DNA of 8,134 nt, taken from the NCBI GenBank assembly GCA_003557965.1, contig PWND01000028.1, forward strand, positions 1-8,134, in the 5' to 3' direction. Numbering within the stretch: the first letter of the stretch is position 1; each line of letters starts with the position of its first letter. The position numbers were made by a program, and so were the translations under genes. Positions 1 through 6,108 of this stretch are shown here, one piece after another. The stretch comes from Bacteroidales bacterium (lineage in GTDB: Bacteria; Bacteroidota; Bacteroidia; Bacteroidales; UBA7960). Under the pieces are notes generated by a model. That model was not told where the DNA came from and made no database searches. It saw only the letters and a program-made list of their open reading frames with translations.

Positions 1-118
1 ACACCCGGTTTGCAAAAACAAAATGTGTAAACCAAAGAATAAAAGAGCGTTATAAAATTAATGAAAAACTCATCCGGAACTCAGGACAATTAAGTGATTA
101 TTATCCTGCTTTTTACAT
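1..118. other. Region downstream of the operon; no supported gene
   Basis: On the minus strand the ligase stop is followed at once by ATG TAA. The only other ATG in this interval (minus strand, 76-74) opens just seven codons, so the next minus-strand gene, if any, starts beyond the left edge. On the plus strand two frames close here after running in from the edge: one at 28-30 and one at 53-55. The latter would give a basic 17-residue tail (ending KNKRAL) upstream of the hairpin at 82-108. A convergent gene ending here is possible but unproven from so short a fragment. Confidence 0.4.
82..114 (+). terminator. Possible weak Rho-independent terminator, plus direction
   Basis: Plus-strand bases 82-90 (CAGGACAAT) pair with 100-108 (ATTATCCTG) with one C/A mismatch: eight of nine pairs around a 9-base loop. 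A single C and five Ts (110-114) follow. Only four of the pairs are G-C, so the stem is weak. The T run is placed for transcription coming from the left, towards the ligase 3' end. In the minus direction the same stem lies 11 bases after the ligase stop, but the nearest T run is about 13 bases beyond it, so minus-strand termination would be poor. Confidence 0.3.
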
Positions 119-1426
119 TTACTTGCTGTTCTTTCTTTTGTCAAAAAATAATATTGGCTTTCTGCTTGATTCAGGATGTTGTAGTTTTGCAACTTCCTTT
201 GGGCTTTCAAATACTATAGCCGGAGCCACTCTTAGCTTAGCCCTGAAGTGGTCTTTTATCGCCTTTTCAAATTGTTTGCTTTTTATGTTGCTTCCAATTT
301 TTATTGAAATGTCGTCAGTCTCAATGTTATTGGTTGTTACCTCAATGACGTAGTTTTTTATATCTGAAATATCATTCAGTATTTCAAATAATGAAGAAGG
401 GAAGAGTGTAGTGCCTTTGTATTTAATCATTTGGTTTTTTCTTCCTGCAACTGGCCCGATTCTGAGAGAATTTCTGCCACATTTACAAGGGTCTGTGTAG
501 TACGTGCAAATATCACCGGTTTTAAAACGGAGTAATGGCATTCCTTCAACTCCCAGGTTTGTAATTGTTACTTCCCCCAGCTCACCCTCATCAACATGTA
601 CATTATTTTCGTCAAGAAACTCTACAATTATCATTTCCGGATGGTGATGCCCACCCAAGCCATAAATACACTCTGTAAATGCTGCCCCCATTTCTGTTGA
701 AGCATAAGTTGAGTAAAGGTTTATATCCCACTTTGATTTTATATGCTGCCCTAACTTATTTAAATTAAAGTTGTTGTCTCTTAAAGGCTCTCCTATGCAT
801 ATTGCTGCTTTTACAGATGTGTCACGGTAATTTATGTTTTTTTCTTCAGCAAACTCTATCAATGATGGGATAAAGGATGGTATTGTTATTATGTAAGATG
901 GGGATATCCGTTTAATTGTATCAAACTGTAGTTCGGGATTACCCGGCCCAACCCGAACAATTCCCGCACCTAACTTTCTTAAACCCAGAAAGTAGGCCAG
1001 GCCTGCCATAAAACGCCTGTCCATCGTAATCATTAAATGGTAAATATCATCAGGGCTGCCATCTGCACACACAAATGAAAGATATTCATTATGTGCCAAA
1101 CGATTTAAGTCATTCTCAGTAGCAGCAAAAGTAACCGGATTGCCTAAAGTGCCTGAAGTAGTTATGTAATCAATTACCTTTTTATGCTCAACACATAAAA
1201 AATCCATGTTTTTGCGCTGTAAATCCTCTTTTGTAGTGCAGGGAATGTCACTAAGGCTTTCAATTGTTCTTATTTTTGCCGGATTTATATTGTGCTTTTC
1301 AAAATGCTCTTTGTAAAATTTTGATTTAGTAGCTAAATAATCAACAGCTTTTACCAATTCCTGTTCCTGGTACTGCTTGATTTCTTCTTTTGTTAGCTTT
1401 CCTATTTCAACCTTATTTGTAAACAT
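119..1426 (-). CDS. Adenylate-forming acyl/aryl ligase, phenylacetate-CoA ligase (PaaK) type
   Basis: A 435-residue ANL-superfamily enzyme that would activate a carboxylic acid with ATP and pass the acyl-adenylate to CoA or an acyl carrier protein. Length matches PaaK-like ligases. Motifs in order: the phosphate-binding loop TTSGTLGNP (89-97), YASTEMG (241-247, the core aromatic-x-x-TE motif), RFKTGD (300-305, Asp for the ribose), GRKNQMIKYKG at the hinge (328-338), and Lys423 in SSRKPILFFDKR, in place for the catalytic lysine of the mobile C-terminal domain. Cys307, Cys314 and Cys316 (PCKCGR), with HHH at 260-262, resemble the metal site of this family. No signal peptide, so cytoplasmic. Aryl-polyene pathways use a ligase of this general kind to load the aryl starter, so starter activation is a reasonable inference; a fatty-acid substrate cannot be excluded. 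It is the last gene of the operon inside the window. Its ATG is fused to the previous stop (TAATG), with an A-rich upstream region and no Shine-Dalgarno sequence. Confidence 0.88.
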   Translation of the reverse strand: MFTNKVEIGKLTKEEIKQYQEQELVKAVDYLATKSKFYKEHFEKHNINPAKIRTIESLSDIPCTTKEDLQRKNMDFLCVEHKKVIDYITTSGTLGNPVTFAATENDLNRLAHNEYLSFVCADGSPDDIYHLMITMDRRFMAGLAYFLGLRKLGAGIVRVGPGNPELQFDTIKRISPSYIITIPSFIPSLIEFAEEKNINYRDTSVKAAICIGEPLRDNNFNLNKLGQHIKSKWDINLYSTYASTEMGAAFTECIYGLGGHHHPEMIIVEFLDENNVHVDEGELGEVTITNLGVEGMPLLRFKTGDICTYYTDPCKCGRNSLRIGPVAGRKNQMIKYKGTTLFPSSLFEILNDISDIKNYVIEVTTNNIETDDISIKIGSNIKSKQFEKAIKDHFRAKLRVAPAIVFESPKEVAKLQHPESSRKPILFFDKRKNSK

Positions 1427-1428
1427 TA
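1424..1428 (-). promoter_or_regulatory. TAATG stop/start junction, probable translational coupling
   Basis: The TAA of the C45-family gene and the ATG of the ligase share one base. This is a classic termination-reinitiation arrangement and supports co-translation of the two proteins from one message. Confidence 0.6.
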
Positions 1429-3117
1429 TTTTTTAGATTTAATTTTTATACTTTCAAGATACTTTTCTGTCCTTTGTCTTTCCGATTCCCATGGTATCTT
1501 TCTCGACAGGGCATCCCTGAAATACATTTCCGCCATTTTATAATCTCCAATACTTAAATAATACCTTCCTGCAATAACTTTTGGATAATAGTAGTCAGGA
1601 TTTAACATCAGGTAATTCCGGATTTCTGTTTCCGAAATTTTATGATTGTCTTCTTTTAATAAACCCTCCAGCCTTTTTGTCTCCTGTTTATACTTTTCAA
1701 AGTTTAAATATTCCTGTGAAAATAAAAAATTATCCTCAGGAATATTTTTTTCTTCATTATAGATTTTATCAAAAACACTTATAGTGTCGGCAAATGCTTT
1801 GTTTAAATCGTATGCTATATACTGCCCAAGCTGGTATGGCCGGGATGATATCCAAAACTTTAGTTCTCCTGGCTTAAAAATAATTGAATGGTGTGCTATT
1901 AGCTGATTAATGGCTTTTTCATTTCCCAATCCAATGCTTTGTCCGCCCATCCCTTTTTTGTCTCTCAGTATTTTTGCAAAGCTGAAAATATTGTGTTCTT
2001 GTTTTTGTTCAAGAAGCTCATCAGTTCTTTCCCATCGATATAAAGATGATCCTTCATTAATGTTTTGAATGTTTAAATCCCTGTTCTTAAACTTTTCTCC
2101 CTGGAAGTGGTTTGTCAATACTAATCTGTCGTCATCAGTTTCAAAAATATCAATATCAGTTTTAGTTTTTTCAATAACAACAATTCTGTTGTCAATATTT
2201 GAACTTACTAAGAATGATCCGGAGACAAATGTTTCATGACGCTTTGCAATTTCGTATGCTTCATCAATAGTTGAAGCATATTGCAGAATTTTTCTTGCCA
2301 AAATTGACACCGGAATTTTTGCAGATGTCGGAATAGCGGATTTTGCAGAATTATAAGTAATTGTAAGGCCTTCCATATTCATTCCTGAAACAACACCTAT
2401 CATCCCCGCCCAACTAATAAAAGCAAACTTATGTCCCTCTTCCGGATTAACGAAAGTTGCAATTTTGTTTTTGGCAAAATCGTCTCCAATGTATAGGTCG
2501 AAGTTTCTCCCTATAATAATGTTGCCGTCTTCTGACCTTGAGTTTTTTACACCAAGCCCTGTACACATTACCATGTTCAAGTTTTGAAGCGCATGTCCTA
2601 TGTCGTGTGCGGCATGATAGTTTATCATTCGGTGATAAGGGCTTGAGATATAGTTAAACTTTGGCGAGGCACTTAAAGAAACCCCGTATATTTCCTTTTG
2701 ATATTCAGTGGGAATGTGTAAAGCTATATTTCGGTTAAAAGCAGCAATGAAATACTTTAAAAAACGTAAATATCTCTCATCAGGAACCATAACCTCTATT
2801 TGGGAAATAAATGCTTCCTCCTGGAACACGCTTAACTCTCTTGTTAAAATTCCGTTTTTAACTCCCATGTCAAAAGGGCTGCCCTGTAAGTACATTTCCC
2901 ATAAGCCAAACTTGTTTTTCCTGAGCCAACTGTCATCAACAACAAATGTGCTGTCATTTAATTCTTCGCGTTCAAGCTTTGTTGCAGAGGTGTCAGCAAT
3001 CCTTGGGGGAAAAAATCTTATTGCAATGCTATTGTATATTATTATTGATGCCACAATTGTAGCCAATGCAATAATAGTTATTTTTATATAAGTACTACGA
3101 CTAAGTGATTTAAGCAT
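1426..3117 (-). CDS. Membrane-anchored C45-family autoproteolytic acyltransferase/hydrolase with C-terminal TPR-like segment
   Basis: A 563-residue Ntn-hydrolase-fold protein of peptidase family C45, the family of acyl-CoA:6-aminopenicillanic acid acyltransferase. These enzymes self-cleave before a Cys that becomes the N-terminal nucleophile, then move or remove acyl groups on amides or esters. The predicted nucleophile is Cys185 in MVMCTGLG (codon 2563-2565), the only cysteine in the protein. It is followed by the family's DG..I.GRNFD strand (197-207) and the segment GVVSGMNMEGLTIT (241-254). Residues 11-29 form one hydrophobic helix after a basic N-terminus, with no lipobox, so the catalytic part should face the periplasm. 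Residues about 511-544 match one TPR repeat (GDYKMAEMYFRDAL), unusual for classic C45 enzymes, which are also shorter. The start overlaps the previous gene by 8 bases, and the stop shares one base with the next start (TAATG). Context suggests acyl transfer on the exported polyene lipid; a hydrolase role, or action on another amide or ester, is equally open. Confidence 0.85.
   Translation of the reverse strand: MLKSLSRSTYIKITIIALATIVASIIIYNSIAIRFFPPRIADTSATKLEREELNDSTFVVDDSWLRKNKFGLWEMYLQGSPFDMGVKNGILTRELSVFQEEAFISQIEVMVPDERYLRFLKYFIAAFNRNIALHIPTEYQKEIYGVSLSASPKFNYISSPYHRMINYHAAHDIGHALQNLNMVMCTGLGVKNSRSEDGNIIIGRNFDLYIGDDFAKNKIATFVNPEEGHKFAFISWAGMIGVVSGMNMEGLTITYNSAKSAIPTSAKIPVSILARKILQYASTIDEAYEIAKRHETFVSGSFLVSSNIDNRIVVIEKTKTDIDIFETDDDRLVLTNHFQGEKFKNRDLNIQNINEGSSLYRWERTDELLEQKQEHNIFSFAKILRDKKGMGGQSIGLGNEKAINQLIAHHSIIFKPGELKFWISSRPYQLGQYIAYDLNKAFADTISVFDKIYNEEKNIPEDNFLFSQEYLNFEKYKQETKRLEGLLKEDNHKISETEIRNYLMLNPDYYYPKVIAGRYYLSIGDYKMAEMYFRDALSRKIPWESERQRTEKYLESIKIKSKK
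3110..3117 (-). promoter_or_regulatory. 8-base stop/start overlap (ATGCTTAA), probable translational coupling
   Basis: The minus-strand octamer ATGCTTAA holds the ATG of the C45-family gene and the TAA of the second oxidoreductase in different frames. No Shine-Dalgarno sequence precedes it. The overlap fixes the C45 start well: the Met is followed directly by a basic stretch and the hydrophobic anchor, as expected for a membrane-targeted N-terminus. Confidence 0.6.
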
Positions 3118-4609
3118 TCTTGATGTCTTTTATTAAATCATTAATATTTACCAAATTAGAACATGAAATAATTGAACTTATTGTAACACCTAATATGCCG
3201 TGCAAATTTAAATTTTGTCCGGTTAAATACAAGTTTGGAATTTTCGTGTTGTGAGATAAAAAAGTAGTAATAGGGTTGTTGCAGTCTTTTACAACGCCGT
3301 ACATTGAGCCATCTGGCGTTCCAGTATAATCACGGTATGTTAGCGGGCTTGATGTGTAAAATTCATCAATGCAGTTTTTTATCCCGGGGATAACCTTTTC
3401 AATAGCATCAATAAATTTTGAGGCTTTTTGGTTTTTAAAGCTTTTATAATCATCACCCCTGTTCCCAATATAAGTATCTTCCCATTTTTTTACCTCATCA
3501 TACTTCATATATGTTATTGCAGTGGCACTTTCAGCATATTTGTCATTATTTTGGTCGGGAGTAGTATAGCAAATAAATCCTTTTGGCCAGTTCTTCGGGT
3601 CATAACTATTAACTCCCCATACATCTGTAGTAGAAGAATAATAAATATTAGAGTTTATGTGCTTCAGGGCATTTTTTTTGAGAACAATATATAGCCCAAA
3701 GCAAGAAATTGAGTTTTCAAGATTTTCCAGCCTTTTGATATACACTTTTCTTAATAAGTTCTTATCAGCAATTTTTACTGTATTATATGGGTGTATGTTA
3801 GAAATGAAATGATTGCCGTAAATTGTATCTCCATCAGTTGTAGTGACAGCCGTTGCTTTTTTTTCGTTGCAAACAATCCTGCTAACTTCTTTTTTTGTTA
3901 ATATGGTTCCACCAAAGTTTTCAAATTGACTTTTTAACGCACTTGTTAGTCCGGCTTTGCCTTCATCAATTTTCCAGGCGCTGTTTATAAAAAAAGCATT
4001 GATTATGCCATGTATATACATAGGGGTTTTGTTCTTGTCGCCTGCATATAGGCCATTTGTTGCAGCAAGCAAAGCCTTTAATTTTTTATTCTTGCTTAAT
4101 GATTCTATATAATGATAAGCATTTTCATTAATATGGCCAAAATTCATAAAATCACTTGCTTTCACCGGCCTTAAATTTAAAATATCAACATTGTCCCATA
4201 TTGTTTTTAATTTTTCTGTATATTTTATAATGGCTTGTTTCTCAGAGGGGAAGTAATTGATTAAGCTGTTTTTAAAATTTTCAAACCCCATAGGGTAACA
4301 ATATTGATCGTTCTCAATAAATATTTTTTCAAAACATTTTTCATTAAGCTTCTTTAATTTGATTTTGTCAAGAATATTTAAATATTTAAATACTTTGTTT
4401 AGAAGTTGCCCGTCTTCAAGGGAGCCGGCATAGTGCATTCCTGTTGAAAACGTGCATGATTTGCGTTTGAATGTTTGAGTGTTGCCGCCCGGCTGGTTAT
4501 GTTTTTCAACAATACAAACACTGTAGCCAGCTTTGCTGAGGATTAGCCCGCAGAGAAATCCGCCAAGGCCGCTGCCAATTATTACAACATCAAAACAATT
4601 GTTGTTCAT
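3110..4609 (-). CDS. FAD-dependent oxidoreductase, phytoene desaturase / retinol saturase-like (second of tandem pair)
   Basis: A 499-residue paralogue of the gene just upstream, aligning with it end to end. The N-terminal FAD motif is GSGLGG (12-17), with Glu35 as the ribose-binding acidic residue and a GG turn at 41-42. The C-terminal block (TYRDYTGTPDGS, then TGQNLNLHGILG at 463-474) is nearly the same as in the first copy. Divergence is greatest around residues 140-165 and in the loop near residue 320, where this copy has YYSSTTDVW. Both copies keep both ends of the FAD site, so neither looks degenerate. The start follows the previous stop by five A-rich bases, without a Shine-Dalgarno sequence; the end overlaps the next start by eight bases. 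Two intact copies in one operon suggest either a heteromeric enzyme or two successive steps on one polyene. That is inference; the family assignment is secure. Confidence 0.9.
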   Translation of the reverse strand: MNNNCFDVVIIGSGLGGFLCGLILSKAGYSVCIVEKHNQPGGNTQTFKRKSCTFSTGMHYAGSLEDGQLLNKVFKYLNILDKIKLKKLNEKCFEKIFIENDQYCYPMGFENFKNSLINYFPSEKQAIIKYTEKLKTIWDNVDILNLRPVKASDFMNFGHINENAYHYIESLSKNKKLKALLAATNGLYAGDKNKTPMYIHGIINAFFINSAWKIDEGKAGLTSALKSQFENFGGTILTKKEVSRIVCNEKKATAVTTTDGDTIYGNHFISNIHPYNTVKIADKNLLRKVYIKRLENLENSISCFGLYIVLKKNALKHINSNIYYSSTTDVWGVNSYDPKNWPKGFICYTTPDQNNDKYAESATAITYMKYDEVKKWEDTYIGNRGDDYKSFKNQKASKFIDAIEKVIPGIKNCIDEFYTSSPLTYRDYTGTPDGSMYGVVKDCNNPITTFLSHNTKIPNLYLTGQNLNLHGILGVTISSIISCSNLVNINDLIKDIKNA

Positions 4610-4614
4610 TTTTT

Positions 4615-6108
4615 CTATGCTTTTATTATTCTGTTAACAATATAATCATAACCAATAATTTCTGAACAAGTTAAGGCTGAGCTGATAGCAACACCTAAAA
4701 TGCCATGCATGTTTAGGTTTTGGCCGGTAAATAAAAGGTTGCTGATTCTCGACCGCGCAGTTATTATTGTTGTTAAAGGGTTTTTATAATCTTTAAGCAC
4801 ACCGTATGATGATCCTTCGGGTGTTCCTGTGTAATCCCTGTATGTTAAAGGTGTGGATGTATAATATTTATCAATATGACTTCTGAAGCCGGGAAATTTC
4901 TTTTCAATAAAGTCCAGCAATTTTTCAGCCTTTTCTTCTTTAAACTGTAAATAATCCTGTCCCCTGTTTTCAATATACGTGTTATCCCACTTTTTTACTT
5001 CGCTATACTTCATGTAAGTGAGAGCAATAGCAGCATCAGCCCATGTCTCGGATTTTGATGTTGCAGGTGTATAAAGCATATAGTGCTCAGGCCAGCTTTT
5101 TTCTCTATAGTTTGTAGTCCATACATTAACATCAGAAAAATGATGGTGATTGTAATTTAAATAAGGAAAACTCTCTTTTTTTAAAACCATATAAATGCTA
5201 AACATTCCTATAGTATTATCAAGAGAACTTATCCTGTTGTGAAAAGCTTTTTTAACCAATAATGGGTCAACCAATTTTAATGTGCTGGCAGGGTGCATGT
5301 TTGATATGAATTTATCTCCATAAATTTTTTCCCCGCTATCCAATTCTGCATAGTTAATTTTATTATTGTCACCTGATAGTTTAACTACTTTTGCTTCTCT
5401 GATAATATTGCCGCCGTGTTCTTTAATAACATCAGAAATTCTTGCAGCTAATTGAGAGCTGCCATCAACAAAGCGCCATGCACTTCTTATAAATGAATAA
5501 TTTATCAATGCATGTATGTATAAAGGAGTTTTATCCTTTACACCTGCATAAAGTGAGTTCATACCGCCTAATATTTCACGAAGCTTAATATTGGAGGTTA
5601 TAGAGCTTAGAAAGTCAAAGGCACTTATGTTGAGGAATTGGTTTTTTTGTGAAGATTCCCTGGTACCATCGAGTGTATATAATGGGAAGTAGCTGCAAAC
5701 CTCAGCTATTTTTTTTATATACCGAACCAGGTTGTCTTTTTCTTTAGGGAAATAGTGAAATAATGATTCAACAAAATTGTCGTATCCCTGGGCAAGTGGG
5801 TATTCATTAGGGTCTTTAGAAAAACTTATTTTATCATAATTCTCAATATCAAGTCTGCGAATTTTTATTTTGTCAATAATGTTGAAGTACTTAAAGTACT
5901 TATGCAGCACTTCCCCTTCACCCAGGCTTTCTGTATAGTTAAGCCCTGTATTAAATATTGACTTGTCTTTTGTAAAAGATTGAATACAACCGCCAATTTT
6001 TTTGTTCTTTTCCAAAACACAAACATTAAAGCCTTCTCTGCTTAAAATGTTTGCACATAGCAAGCCTCCAAGCCCCCCGCCTATTATAACTATATCATAC
6101 TTGCTCAT
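4615..6108 (-). CDS. FAD-dependent oxidoreductase, phytoene desaturase / retinol saturase-like (first of tandem pair)
   Basis: A 497-residue flavoprotein of the CrtI / CrtISO / RetSat superfamily, whose members desaturate, isomerise or saturate conjugated polyenes. The N-terminus carries a Rossmann FAD-binding motif, GGGLGG (10-15), with Glu33 at the end of the second strand to hold the ribose, then a GG turn at 39-40. The C-terminal FAD-binding end has TGQNLNMHGILG (461-472), as in this superfamily. A block around 415-445 (TPLTYRDYTGTPEGS) is almost identical in the next gene. Length is normal for the family. No signal peptide is visible, so it is probably a cytoplasmic or membrane-associated enzyme. 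The ATG lies inside the end of the preceding gene (14-base overlap) with no Shine-Dalgarno sequence, which suggests translational coupling. Family membership is firm. Whether it desaturates, isomerises or reduces, and on what substrate, cannot be read from sequence; a polyene chain built by the cluster is my inference. A His run (HHH, near residue 320) is absent from the paralogue and may lie in a substrate-facing loop. Confidence 0.9.
   Translation of the reverse strand: MSKYDIVIIGGGLGGLLCANILSREGFNVCVLEKNKKIGGCIQSFTKDKSIFNTGLNYTESLGEGEVLHKYFKYFNIIDKIKIRRLDIENYDKISFSKDPNEYPLAQGYDNFVESLFHYFPKEKDNLVRYIKKIAEVCSYFPLYTLDGTRESSQKNQFLNISAFDFLSSITSNIKLREILGGMNSLYAGVKDKTPLYIHALINYSFIRSAWRFVDGSSQLAARISDVIKEHGGNIIREAKVVKLSGDNNKINYAELDSGEKIYGDKFISNMHPASTLKLVDPLLVKKAFHNRISSLDNTIGMFSIYMVLKKESFPYLNYNHHHFSDVNVWTTNYREKSWPEHYMLYTPATSKSETWADAAIALTYMKYSEVKKWDNTYIENRGQDYLQFKEEKAEKLLDFIEKKFPGFRSHIDKYYTSTPLTYRDYTGTPEGSSYGVLKDYKNPLTTIITARSRISNLLFTGQNLNMHGILGVAISSALTCSEIIGYDYIVNRIIKA
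6095..6108 (-). promoter_or_regulatory. 14-base stop/start overlap, probable translational coupling
   Basis: The ATG of the first oxidoreductase (6106-6108) sits 11 bases before the TGA of the fused transporter gene (6095-6097), in another frame. The bases upstream of the ATG (minus strand AAAAAACCTAATA) have no GGAGG-like sequence. Initiation here probably depends on ribosomes finishing the upstream gene, or on A/T-rich leaders as is usual in Bacteroidota. Confidence 0.6.

Noticed and set aside
3..353. Plus-strand frame open from the left edge into the ligase 3' end
   Set aside because: Most of it is antisense to the conserved C-terminal part of the ligase, and the resulting peptide resembles nothing I recognise; treated as chance openness in AT-rich DNA.
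2708..3091. Plus-strand open frame of 127 codons
   Set aside because: It lies wholly antisense to the C45-family gene, has no recognisable domain, and the minus-strand protein has clear family motifs across the same bases.
3672..3679. Run of eight A on the coding strand in the second oxidoreductase, a possible slippage or phase-variation tract
   Set aside because: The frame is intact on both sides, the run encodes Lys-Lys in a normal context, and similar runs are common in this AT-rich window.
3110..6108. Possibility that the two oxidoreductases are one gene split by an error
   Set aside because: Each has its own complete N-terminal GxGxxG motif and C-terminal FAD block, so they are two full-length paralogues.
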